A stretch of DNA of 13,123 nt from JAAYBQ01 sp035403465 (GCA_035403465.1 DAONFG010000065.1:1-13123), one strand, 5' to 3'. Positions 6,582 to 13,123 are shown, counted from the stretch's first letter. A program made the numbers and translations. Notes: generated by a model from the sequence alone, not told the origin.

Positions 6582-8149
6582 GAGATGCTTCCTGTTTCAG
6601 ACCTTTTAAGGAGCGCGATGAGTTCGGCAATACTTCCAGTGAGTTCCTCTGTTGATGCGGAGAGTTCCTCCGCAGTTGCCGCATTCTCCTGGGTAAAGTG
6701 GTTTATCTCTTCAAGGGATTTAGAAAGCTCACCTGTTGATTCCGCCTGTTCTTTCATCGCGTCTGCAATATTGAGCGACAGGGTATTCACATTGTCCACA
6801 TCACGGTTTATGGTGCCGCTCAGCTCGTTCTGGTGAACAGCGGCCTCGTTCATCTCGAGGCTTAGCGAACTTGATTTTTCAAGGGTGACATTTATGCTGC
6901 GGATATGGCTGTAAAGTACGTTGAACATGTCGTAGCTGCTGTTTATACTTGCGCCGGTACCGCTGATAAGCTTGGAAATCTCCTTTGCTGACTCCGTGCT
7001 GCTGTCTGCAAGTTTTGATATTTCATCCGCGACAACCGCGAATCCCCTGCCTGCCTCACCAGCCCTGGCCGATTCGATTGATGCGTTCAGCGCAAGCAGG
7101 CTTGTCTTGTCAGCTATATCAGTTATAAGATCCGTGATTTCACGGATCTTCTCTGCATTGCCGTGGATCTCCTTCATACTGTCCAGTACCCTCGTTGACA
7201 CGCGGTCAGCCTCGACGCCCTGCTTCAGCGCGGTTGAGGCCTGGCTCATCACCTCACCGGACCTTGCTGAGAGATTTAAAATAAGGGTGTTCAGCGATTC
7301 CATGGATCTTTCTATGCGCGCGATCTCTTCAGCCTGGACCTTGGCCTTCGAGGAGACCTCCTCTACTGCAGCAGCGATCTCCTCCATGGCTGAAGTCGCC
7401 TCCTCAACAAGTGCAGCCTGGTTCTGCGAGCTGCCTGTCAGGTGTCCTGCAGTACCCGAGTACCCGCGGGAGGTCATATCCAGTTTATTGATTACGCCCT
7501 TGATCCCGTTAAACATGCCGGAAATTATGCTCAGCTGGCTGGTATTTACAGCAAGCTCATCTTTATGCCTCTGGTTCGAATCCCCGGTGAGCGCGATGTT
7601 GATATAGGACACGATCCCGATTATAAGCAGTGTAGGTGTACTGTTTGCAACGCTCACGTTTGCTATCTCAAGTATCTGGCCTTCAAGATGAGGTGCAACC
7701 ATGAAATAAACAGCTAGGTTGCAGCCGACAAAGAAGAATGTAACAATGGGGATATACTTTTTTTCGCCGAAAACTGCAATAAAAACTATGATGTAGCAAT
7801 AATAAAAAATGTACGATGCAAAAGCCGCATGGGGCATTGTTAAAGCATTAAGAAACCTTGCGAGCGCTACAAGAATCACAGTGGGGACAATGTACACCAC
7901 CACCGAGGTTCTCAGCTTCCCTGCCAGCAGAAAAACTGTACTTAAAAGAACAAGAAACATTATCGCAGAAGCACCAGCTGCACCTCTTGCAAAACCCTCA
8001 CGGTTAAACACTGAATAAAAAACGATAAGCAGGATAAGCATTAAAAACATAAGAACATTATAATAGAAAAGAGCCCTTGCCTTTTTCTGAAGCGTCGGGT
8101 TTAACGCGGTATATTTTGCATCAATTTTTTCATCAATAAATCTTATCAT
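6578..8149 (-). CDS. Methyl-accepting chemotaxis protein with a six-TM membrane sensor
   Basis: A 523-residue chemoreceptor. The N-terminal region has about six membrane helices (near residues 28-47, 55-77, 80-103, 108-127, 133-154 and 169-188), short loops and no sizeable periplasmic ligand domain. A recognisable HAMP domain is also missing. From about 200 onward it is a long coiled coil, with the conserved signalling tip at 345-381 (LLALNASIESARAGEAGRGF and following AVVADE). The Ala/Glu-rich helices around 245-270 and 487-510 look like methylation regions. It would signal through CheA/CheW, which are not in this window. Sensing must happen in the membrane or cytoplasm, and the ligand is unknown. 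It sits between a YkgJ-like gene (27-base gap) and the zinc-ribbon gene (4-base overlap). Confidence 0.92.
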   Translation of the reverse strand: MIRFIDEKIDAKYTALNPTLQKKARALFYYNVLMFLMLILLIVFYSVFNREGFARGAAGASAIMFLVLLSTVFLLAGKLRTSVVVYIVPTVILVALARFLNALTMPHAAFASYIFYYCYIIVFIAVFGEKKYIPIVTFFFVGCNLAVYFMVAPHLEGQILEIANVSVANSTPTLLIIGIVSYINIALTGDSNQRHKDELAVNTSQLSIISGMFNGIKGVINKLDMTSRGYSGTAGHLTGSSQNQAALVEEATSAMEEIAAAVEEVSSKAKVQAEEIARIERSMESLNTLILNLSARSGEVMSQASTALKQGVEADRVSTRVLDSMKEIHGNAEKIREITDLITDIADKTSLLALNASIESARAGEAGRGFAVVADEISKLADSSTESAKEISKLISGTGASINSSYDMFNVLYSHIRSINVTLEKSSSLSLEMNEAAVHQNELSGTINRDVDNVNTLSLNIADAMKEQAESTGELSKSLEEINHFTQENAATAEELSASTEELTGSIAELIALLKRSETGSIS

Positions 8150-8176
8150 ATTTCAACCTGTATTATAATTTTTAAT

Positions 8177-8719
8177 TCAGCCCGGATGTTTCACGCCAAG
8201 CCAGGATGAAACGATCCGGGAGTATAATTCCCCGAGCCGTTCCTCATCCGTTGAAAACATCTTCATCAGTTCATTTATATCGGATGTCTCGCGAAGTGCA
8301 AGGCAGCTGTCATTGTTAAAAGTCACGAGTACGCCGTTTATAAACCAGAACGGGTATATACGGCAGAACAGGGGCTTCCCCTTTTTCTCCAGTACGCAGC
8401 CCTTACTCCCGAGCAGTGTACACCTGCCGAAACAGTCAACCGCAAGACTCCTGTGCGTCTTATTGACCGGAAAAGCCTTTACCACATCTTCAAGCCGGTC
8501 AGGAAATATGCTGCCGATCCTGTTAATAAATACCCTGCTGTTAGGCTCACTCATGAGCGGGTCACCATCAAGTGAAACCGGCAACCCGGAAATGAGAGCC
8601 GCCTCATGTTCAGACACAAAGGTATGATGTATATCATCATCTCCGCACGCGACGCAGCATGAGCCGAATACCGTGCTGCACCTTGCACATATACCAGGGC
8701 TTCCCTGTACGGCCTTCAC
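8177..8719 (-). CDS. YkgJ-like cysteine-cluster protein (putative metal-binding)
   Basis: A 180-residue protein with ten cysteines. An N-terminal cluster (Cys11, 14, 21, 22 and 25, in CARCSTVFGSCCVAC) and a second set (Cys96, 100, 108 and 119, with CRIYPFWF) match the layout of the YkgJ/UPF0153 family, thought to bind zinc or iron. The biochemical role of the family is not established. The start is GTG (8717-8719), three bases after the stop of the upstream lipoprotein gene, so coupling is likely. Starting later would cut into the cysteine cluster, which supports this start. The Shine-Dalgarno is weak. Together with the downstream zinc-ribbon gene it makes this a cysteine-rich operon around a chemoreceptor. 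Confidence 0.78.
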   Translation of the reverse strand: MKAVQGSPGICARCSTVFGSCCVACGDDDIHHTFVSEHEAALISGLPVSLDGDPLMSEPNSRVFINRIGSIFPDRLEDVVKAFPVNKTHRSLAVDCFGRCTLLGSKGCVLEKKGKPLFCRIYPFWFINGVLVTFNNDSCLALRETSDINELMKMFSTDEERLGELYSRIVSSWLGVKHPG

Positions 8720-8722
8720 CTG

Positions 8723-9199
8723 TCAGTTACCCGGATCAGCTGCAGTGAGATCAAGCCTGCCCCTTGCGCCTGAATCCGAAGTTGTCCATACGGCCTCAAT
8801 CCTCTTTAAATCCGGGCTTATTGCCCCGGTGTGTGACCCCCCGGTTACAAATCCGGATTCCCTGTCAGGATTGGATTCCCACATTTCAAAAAAACCCGTT
8901 GCAGTGTTAATGCTGATCTTCACATTAATTATTGTAACAACACCCGCAGTATTGTATGTACCCTTCCCGGTTGCTGTTATTGTGCCAGAGACAGTACTGA
9001 CGTTGTATATATTAATGACAACCCTCTGGGTCTCGTCAACACCCTCCCATCGGAATGTGCCTGTGAACTGCTGCGGAAGCATGGTTTTTCCTTCAGGGAG
9101 CGGCTGAACAGTCTCACCTGCCGGAAATCCCGCGCACGAGATATGAACTGCAGCATAAAGAAAAACAATTAGTATAAAACTGCTTATTCTGTTTGTCAT
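8723..9199 (-). CDS. Small putative lipoprotein of unknown function
   Basis: A 158-residue protein. Residues 1-22 are a signal sequence ending His-Ile-Ser-Cys22, an imperfect lipobox, so lipidation is likely but not certain. The mature part is rich in beta-type residues and in Thr, Gly and Val (for example VSTVSGTITATGKGTYNTAG). It looks like a small beta-sandwich or barrel, possibly binding a ligand in the envelope. I recognise no family. It is the first gene after the promoter at 9227-9255 and is followed three bases later by the YkgJ-like gene. An envelope protein made together with a membrane chemoreceptor could be an accessory ligand binder, but this is inference only. Confidence 0.78.
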   Translation of the reverse strand: MTNRISSFILIVFLYAAVHISCAGFPAGETVQPLPEGKTMLPQQFTGTFRWEGVDETQRVVINIYNVSTVSGTITATGKGTYNTAGVVTIINVKISINTATGFFEMWESNPDRESGFVTGGSHTGAISPDLKRIEAVWTTSDSGARGRLDLTAADPGN

Positions 9200-9226
9200 G
9201 ATAACCTGAAAAAGCCCCGATATGCT

Positions 9227-9255
9227 ACAATATTTATAAACTTTTATCCTGTCAA
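9227..9255 (-). promoter_or_regulatory. Sigma-70-like promoter of the lipoprotein-chemoreceptor operon
   Basis: On the minus strand a perfect -35 TTGACA (9250-9255), a 17-base AT-rich spacer and the -10 box TATTGT (9227-9232) stand about 28 bases before the lipoprotein start. Spacing and position are ideal. A transcript start near 9220 would give a leader of about 20 bases. Confidence 0.65.
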
Positions 9256-9366
9256 TTGAATAACCTGATAATTCTTACAAAACAGGAGCTCTGTGCGGGT
9301 GTAATCAGCGATCCGGGTAGAGTATTAAAGAGTCCCCTGCTTTACCCCGGGGAATCATATGCATCC

Positions 9367-9850
9367 TTAAGAGCCTGCCGCGCTTTCAAGCCTGCCCGGC
9401 ATATCCAGGGCCATGCCCGTACAGCGCACCGCGTGGTCCCTGTCGTTTGTAAACTCCGGGTCACCGAAGAAGATCATTATAGCATCGCCTATGTACCTGT
9501 CGATCGTACCTCCCCACTTTAAAGCAATTTCCGCCATGACGTCAAGGTACTGGTTAAGTATGCGGCTAAGGTCCCCGGGGGCCGGGTTTTCCGAGGTAGT
9601 TGTGAATCCCACGATGTCTTAAAAGAAAACAGTGAGTTTTTTCCTGGCATACGTAAGCGAGAGATCTGTTTCACTGCTTTATATTTTTGAATAGAGCTGC
9701 GTCGAAACGTACTTTGAAATCCTGGAAGTCACCTCTTCAAGTTTGGCCGTTCTGCGTGATACCTCTTTTTAAAGGTTGGCCGGCACTCTGTTAAGAGTGG
9801 AAACAGGACAGTCAAAATCATCATAAAGCCGGCCAATATGGTCATCCCGG
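9367..9850 (-). pseudogene. Class III adenylate cyclase, decayed (three stops, 3' end lost)
   Basis: A single frame reads as a cyclase signalling helix and catalytic domain but contains three TAA codons (9769-9771, 9679-9681, 9619-9621). Recognisable pieces are SRRTAKLEEVTSRISKYV, then KKLTVFF-stop-DIVGFTTTSEN, then GGTIDRYIGDAIMIFFGDP. Both metal-binding aspartates (DIVGF and IGDAIM) remain. The substrate-specifying lysine before IGD is Arg. The stop before DIVGF replaces a usual Ser, explained by one change from TCA to TAA. After MALDMPGRL the frame ends, and the later catalytic Asn/Arg region is absent downstream. The upstream sensor part is also missing, and the preserved frame abuts the 125-residue gene. 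No intact enzyme can be made. The intact ancestor would have made cAMP. Confidence 0.85.
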
Positions 9851-10228
9851 TTATTCAGGGGCCACATACTTAACCAGTTTATATCTTCGTGACCCGGTTA
9901 AAACGTAATGGACCGAATACCCTTTTTCTAAAATGCTGTAATTATTTTCTGTAGTCCCGAATTCTTTAACCAGGCCTTTATTGGTTCTGATGCAGATTGT
10001 GTATTTGATACGGGGTGAAGGATCATTTGTGAAATCAATACTCTTGCCTATCACTACACCATCCATATATGGATCCGGGGCAACCGGTTTACCAGTCTGT
10101 TTTTGAATCTGGAATTCCCGGGATGGCACAGCTTTTTTAATGGCTGGAACTTCCGGTTTCACAGGAAGTTCATATATTTCACCATCTGATACAATCATTA
10201 ATATAATTAGTACTAATATCCTGTTCAT
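9851..10228 (-). CDS. Small exported protein of unknown function
   Basis: A 125-residue protein with a hydrophobic N-terminus (MNRILVLIILMIVSDG) that looks like a Sec signal or membrane anchor. A Pro/Lys-rich linker (about 20-50) leads to a small C-terminal domain containing KYTICIRTNKGLVKEFG and YSVHYVLTGSRRYKLVKYV, which looks beta-rich. I recognise no family. An AGGAGA Shine-Dalgarno five bases before the ATG and a promoter at 10270-10298 support a real gene. It probably acts in the periplasm or is membrane-attached. It stands between the AOR cluster and the cyclase remnant and shows no functional link to either. Confidence 0.72.
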   Translation of the reverse strand: MNRILVLIILMIVSDGEIYELPVKPEVPAIKKAVPSREFQIQKQTGKPVAPDPYMDGVVIGKSIDFTNDPSPRIKYTICIRTNKGLVKEFGTTENNYSILEKGYSVHYVLTGSRRYKLVKYVAPE

Positions 10229-10269
10229 AATTGTCTCCTGGCATATACCTGCTCAGAATTTTATCAATC

Positions 10270-10298
10270 ATTATATTACAGCTTAAACTTAATTTACA
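10270..10298 (-). promoter_or_regulatory. Candidate promoter of the small exported protein gene
   Basis: On the minus strand a perfect -10 box TATAAT (10270-10275) lies about 42 bases before the start codon, with TGTAAA (10293-10298) 17 bases upstream as a weak -35. The preceding radical SAM gene ends at 10345, so the gene need not depend on the AOR operon. Confidence 0.45.
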
Positions 10299-10344
10299 GA
10301 AGTATTCAGCGATCATGGCCGGACATTAGCCATTATATAACCGG

Positions 10345-11646
10345 CTACCGCAGACACTGGAACAGCCCAAGACACCACTGGCAGTCGCAGCATGGGATTG
10401 TATTTGTATAACAATCCTGTTCAAAAATTTCAGAATAGATATAATCGCATGGAGCAAGGCCGCAATTAGAACAGACGGGGTAATCGTACCTGGCTACACT
10501 CGACCGGAATTGTATATATTCATCACTATTCCATATATCAGCAATAGTTCGGGTTTTAAGATTACCGAATGAAACCGGGTTAATAAATTTTTCCCAGCCT
10601 GAAATATATGACCGGCACTTATGCCACAGGAAGTGGCATGGATGGATGTCGCCGTTCCAGGAGATAAACACACTGCCTGATTCAATGAAGTCACATCTTT
10701 TTAACGCCCTCGGTGCAGATGCAGGGAGACTCAGCTCAATTCCGAATTCATGAGCTGCAGCTTCAGCCTCGCTGAAAACTCTTCCCACTTCCCCGCGGAT
10801 TTTACTTTCCATATTCATGACACCCTGGAGGTTCAGGAATATACCGCTTCTTTCCGCCTCTGAAATCATATCTTCAACAGCCTGAATTATTCTTTTATCT
10901 TCCGGTGTATGGCTGAATCTCCATCTTATACCGTGATACTTCGTTATATCGATTCCTGCGGCAGCTGCGCCATGAAGAGTTTTCTCGTAAAGATTAATCG
11001 CCATGTCTGTATTCCTGTCATACGCGGCTTTAACAGACATTCTTTCATCATAAGGAATCAGGTGTGTGACGATTGCAAATTTTGCGCCCCTTGCGGCCGC
11101 AATTTCCAGGGCTGGAACAAGTTGATGCAGGTTATCCCTTGTCAGTACAAATTCTATTCCTGCCTTTACTTCCCTGTTAAGCGCAAGGCCCGCCTCCATG
11201 AACAGCTGGATTGAGTTTTCAGCATCACTTATATTTCCACCCTTCCTGATTGCACTGAATGTGCCGGGCGTTGAAGCATCCATTGACACGCATACAAGGT
11301 TCAAACCCGCTTCAACCAGCGACATGGCCTTATCCCTGCTTACAAGCATCCCGTTTGTCTGGAAACCTATACGCGAATCATTCATCATCCGCCGGGATGC
11401 ATACCTGATTAAAGTTTCAAGATCGGGATAAAGAACGGGTTCACCAATACCGCTCAGAATAAGAGTATTAATATTACACAACACGGGTTCAATTGCCGGC
11501 ATCATCCCCATGTCAAAATCGCCATCAACAATGCCGCCCCCGCTGCTCTGCTTTACGCACATTTCGCACAAAAGGTTGCATCTTGTTGTTGTTTCAAGAT
11601 ATACCCGGGACGGGTAACTTAACCTGTAGAGCCCGTTCTCTTCCAT
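10345..11646 (-). CDS. Radical SAM/SPASM protein, tungsten-oxidoreductase maturase type
   Basis: A 433-residue radical SAM enzyme. The SAM-binding 4Fe-4S motif CxxxCxxC is Cys23, Cys27 and Cys30 (TRCNLLCEMC), and LILSGIGEPVLYP (62-74) is the GGE-like SAM-binding region. The C-terminal part is a SPASM-type domain with 12 cysteines between 318 and 431 (Cys318, 337, 344, 392, 395, 400, 412, 419, 420, 422, 425, 431), enough for two auxiliary 4Fe-4S clusters. Its place beside AOR and MoaD-like genes matches the family named tungsten cofactor oxidoreductase radical SAM maturase. SPASM enzymes usually modify peptides or proteins. The substrate here is unknown, and no short precursor gene lies in the cluster. 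It starts 18 bases after the MoaD-like gene, with only a weak Shine-Dalgarno. It is the last gene of the AOR operon. Confidence 0.88.
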   Translation of the reverse strand: MEENGLYRLSYPSRVYLETTTRCNLLCEMCVKQSSGGGIVDGDFDMGMMPAIEPVLCNINTLILSGIGEPVLYPDLETLIRYASRRMMNDSRIGFQTNGMLVSRDKAMSLVEAGLNLVCVSMDASTPGTFSAIRKGGNISDAENSIQLFMEAGLALNREVKAGIEFVLTRDNLHQLVPALEIAAARGAKFAIVTHLIPYDERMSVKAAYDRNTDMAINLYEKTLHGAAAAGIDITKYHGIRWRFSHTPEDKRIIQAVEDMISEAERSGIFLNLQGVMNMESKIRGEVGRVFSEAEAAAHEFGIELSLPASAPRALKRCDFIESGSVFISWNGDIHPCHFLWHKCRSYISGWEKFINPVSFGNLKTRTIADIWNSDEYIQFRSSVARYDYPVCSNCGLAPCDYIYSEIFEQDCYTNTIPCCDCQWCLGLFQCLR

Positions 11647-11664
11647 ATCGATAAATCCAGCCTG

Positions 11665-11889
11665 TCATCCACCGCCGATTGGCGGGAATATCGCAACTTC
11701 ATCGCCGGTTTTAATTACTGAATCATAATCTCCATGAATACCATTGATAAAAATAATAGCTGCTTCCTTCTGCCCGATCTCCAGGAGCTTAAGCAGTTCT
11801 GATATTGTTGTCCCGTCATTTAAATCAAGATCGGAAACTTCAAACCTGCCAGTCCGCAGTGTTGCGAATAATTTTATTTTTGCTTTCAT
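11665..11889 (-). CDS. MoaD/ThiS-family sulfur carrier protein
   Basis: A 74-residue beta-grasp protein with the MoaD pattern: KIKLFATLR at the N-terminus, a DGTTISELLKLL helix, INGIHGDYDSVIKTGDEVAIFPP and a glycine tail. In this family the terminal Gly-Gly is adenylated by a MoeB/ThiF-type enzyme and turned into a thiocarboxylate, which supplies the dithiolene sulfur of pyranopterin cofactors. This one ends Gly-Gly-Gly. Beside an AOR gene it most likely serves tungstopterin synthesis for that enzyme; this is inferred from context. Neither an activating enzyme nor a MoaE partner is in the window. It sits between the 190-residue unknown (37-base gap) and the radical SAM gene (18-base gap). Its Shine-Dalgarno is weak. 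Confidence 0.88.
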   Translation of the reverse strand: MKAKIKLFATLRTGRFEVSDLDLNDGTTISELLKLLEIGQKEAAIIFINGIHGDYDSVIKTGDEVAIFPPIGGG

Positions 11890-11926
11890 TGCTTTATCGT
11901 TTTCATCAGGGATACCGCTTTTTATA

Positions 11927-12499
11927 TTATATTGATTTTATAATATACTTTTCATCGGAAAGCTTCCCGCTTTTTGATGAATTAAATGATAAATCATCCA
12001 CTTTAAAGGAAAAAGAGGATCCATGCTTTACCGCAATTTTATTTATTATCCTTACAACATCATCCCTGTCAAAAATCACTCCCCCCGATATAAAGCCCTG
12101 TCCCAGGTCACCCAGTATAACATTGAACAGTTTCAGTTTCACAAATACGGTTTTGCCCGTAGCTGAAATATCTTCACCTTTTTCCGTGATGCTCTCCCTC
12201 ATCGATGCATACGGGCTCCCCATGCGCATCATTGCTCCCACAAGCCCGGGCATTGCGCCTGACACCGCGCATACAGACCCATTGGAAACTTTTACTGAAT
12301 CCAGGCTGTCAACGGGGTTGTTGTTGTGAAAAATAGTTTTTATTTTATCTTTGATGTAGCTTTCAGGTATACCGCAGGAATTGGTAAGGAATGAACGTAT
12401 TGATGTTCCCTCTGCAGCTTCCATGTAAAATCCGTTCTGCAGTTCTGAATAAAGAAGTTCACCTGCTTCAGGCAGGTTTTTTATACATATTCTTTTCAT
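11927..12499 (-). CDS. AOR-cluster protein of unknown function, beta-grasp-like N-terminal half
   Basis: A 190-residue cytoplasmic protein with no signal or membrane segment. No name can be assigned. The first half (about 27-95) follows the MoaD/ThiS rhythm: an acidic turn EGTSIRSFL, then TIFHNNNPVDSLDSVKVSNGSV. Where a sulfur carrier has PP..GG, it continues SGAMPGLVGAMMRMGSPYASMR (80-101, split here as SGAMPGLVGA and MMRMGSPYASMR). The second half (115-190) contains KTVFVKLKLFNVILGDLGQGF and looks alpha/beta. The sequence continues past the glycine stretch, so a sulfur-carrier tail is absent. It lies between AOR and the MoaD-like gene, which suggests a role in AOR maturation, cofactor delivery or as a substrate of the radical SAM enzyme. 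The ATG has no clear Shine-Dalgarno and lies ten bases after a strong hairpin. Confidence 0.75.
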   Translation of the reverse strand: MKRICIKNLPEAGELLYSELQNGFYMEAAEGTSIRSFLTNSCGIPESYIKDKIKTIFHNNNPVDSLDSVKVSNGSVCAVSGAMPGLVGAMMRMGSPYASMRESITEKGEDISATGKTVFVKLKLFNVILGDLGQGFISGGVIFDRDDVVRIINKIAVKHGSSFSFKVDDLSFNSSKSGKLSDEKYIIKSI

Positions 12500-12508
12500 A
12501 ATAATCTG

Positions 12509-12546
12509 TTTGGCTGCATTCCCGCATGCGCGGGAATGCAGCCAAA
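12509..12546. repeat. Perfect 17-bp stem-loop, dispersed-repeat-like, between AOR and the 190-residue gene
   Basis: Arms 12509-12525 and 12530-12546 pair perfectly around a 4-base loop. The centre reads ATTCCC-GCATGCGC-GGGAAT (12518-12537), the same layout as the dRS3-type repeats (ATTCCC-N8-GGGAAT) known from Neisseria. No T tract follows on the minus strand, so full termination is unlikely. It sits 9 bases after the AOR stop and 9 bases before the next start codon, where it could protect the AOR message or lower downstream expression. Confidence 0.75.
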
Positions 12547-12555
12547 ATTCAACTG

Positions 12556-13123
12556 TTACCAGTTGAAAACACTGTCAAGCTCCTCGTCGCTCACTGTGAA
12601 TACAACATTATGAGGAGGAACCTTTTCAGTGTAAAAGTATCTCGGCAGCCTGTCATCAGCCGATGTAAACCCGGCTTTTTTATTAAACTCGCGCTCTGCA
12701 CTCAATACTTTCTTGCCCAGTTCCGTGACACCGTCGGCAGTGAGTTCCAGGCCGTAGAAAGCGTTAATCATATCTATGAGCGCCTGGAATGTTTCCGGCT
12801 GATCAAGTATCGCGAACGCTATAAAGAGACACATTCCTGTTGAATCTATCGCGGCTGTTGCAATCTGCAGGTTCCTTGAAAGCTCAGCCTGTCCTTCAGG
12901 CTTAAGCGGGTCAACGAATCCGCCGCATTTGAGAATGTTTGTCGCTATGCAGTATCCCGCGGTATGGTCAGCACCCATGGGACTTGTGGCGTATGTTACC
13001 CCGATTCCCTGGATGGCACGGGGATCATAAGCAGGCATCGCCTGTCCCTTAACTACCGGCGCCCTTTCAACGCCGAATACCTTTGCAGCGATAGCAGCGC
13101 CGCTCCCGATAATCCTGCCAAGG
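12556..13123 (-). CDS. aor: Aldehyde:ferredoxin oxidoreductase, C-terminal part (cut by window edge)
   Basis: The frame is open to the window edge, giving 188 visible residues of a protein that should be about 600 long. An in-frame Met at 13036-13038 is internal, because the residues before it (KVFGVERAPVVKGQA) continue the AOR sequence. GIGVTYATSPMGADHTAGYC and DSTGMCLF (with a cysteine expected to help bind the 4Fe-4S cluster) are typical of the AOR C-terminal domains. The enzyme family oxidises aldehydes to carboxylic acids with ferredoxin, using a tungsten (or molybdenum) bis-pyranopterin. The neighbouring MoaD-like and maturase genes fit that cofactor. The stop TAA is at 12556-12558. It is the most upstream visible gene of the cluster. 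The aldehyde substrate cannot be deduced, and the N-terminal cofactor and cluster motifs are outside the window. Confidence 0.93.
   Translation of the reverse strand, partial: LGRIIGSGAAIAAKVFGVERAPVVKGQAMPAYDPRAIQGIGVTYATSPMGADHTAGYCIATNILKCGGFVDPLKPEGQAELSRNLQIATAAIDSTGMCLFIAFAILDQPETFQALIDMINAFYGLELTADGVTELGKKVLSAEREFNKKAGFTSADDRLPRYFYTEKVPPHNVVFTVSDEELDSVFNW

Noticed and set aside
8673..9107. Plus-strand 144-codon frame opposite the lipoprotein gene
   Set aside because: It overlaps two well-supported minus-strand genes, has no ribosome-binding site or family signature, and is best seen as a shadow.
9367..9850. Recoding (stop read-through or selenocysteine) to explain the interrupted cyclase
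   Set aside because: All three stops are TAA, which is not a selenocysteine codon and is the normal stop of neighbouring genes. The 3' part of the catalytic domain is missing as well.
10317..10344. Possible terminator after the radical SAM gene (GCCGG...CCGGC)
   Set aside because: The stem is only about 5 bp with a large loop and no U tract on the minus strand.
10229..12555. Search for a short precursor peptide gene for the SPASM enzyme in the spacers
   Set aside because: The spacers of 18, 37 and 56 bases are too short, and the 116-base spacer after the radical SAM gene holds only a promoter and no peptide with a start and Shine-Dalgarno.

Overview
The window looks like chromosomal DNA of a Gram-negative, probably anaerobic bacterium. 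Several genes carry lipoprotein or Sec signals, there is an outer-membrane TolC-type channel, and the right end encodes a tungsten-type aldehyde:ferredoxin oxidoreductase system. GC content is moderate by eye. I favour a spirochaete, at low to moderate confidence. The efflux adaptor lacks the usual alpha-hairpin, as in Borrelia BesA. The decayed adenylate cyclase resembles a type I associate with spirochaetes. The MORN-repeat lipoprotein is compatible with this. Except for the tRNA at the left edge, every gene lies on the minus strand.

Layout from left to right: a tRNA-Gly(GCC) with its own terminator runs toward a very strong 21-bp hairpin. That hairpin ends a minus-strand gene for a MORN-repeat lipoprotein (204-1442), which has a candidate promoter upstream. 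Next is a four-gene efflux operon, transcribed as adaptor, FtsX/MacB-type permease, ATPase, TolC-like channel (5867 down to 1679) and tightly packed. A 420-base gap upstream of it holds a strong dyad.

A second operon (9199 down to 6312) starts at a good sigma-70-like promoter. It encodes a small lipoprotein, a YkgJ-like cysteine-cluster protein, a six-TM chemotaxis receptor and an 89-residue zinc-ribbon protein. Upstream of it lie the remains of a class III adenylate cyclase with three in-frame TAA codons and a lost 3' end (9367-9850). A small exported protein of unknown function (9851-10228) with its own promoter follows.

The right end (13123 down to 10345) is an AOR maturation cluster: the C-terminal part of the AOR (cut by the window edge), a 190-residue protein of unknown function whose N-terminal half looks beta-grasp-like, a MoaD/ThiS-like protein ending in Gly-Gly-Gly, and a radical SAM/SPASM protein of the tungsten-oxidoreductase maturase type. 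A 17-bp perfect stem, similar in form to dispersed ATTCCC-N8-GGGAAT repeats, separates AOR from the next gene. The unexplained part of this cluster is what the SPASM enzyme modifies and what the 190-residue protein does.
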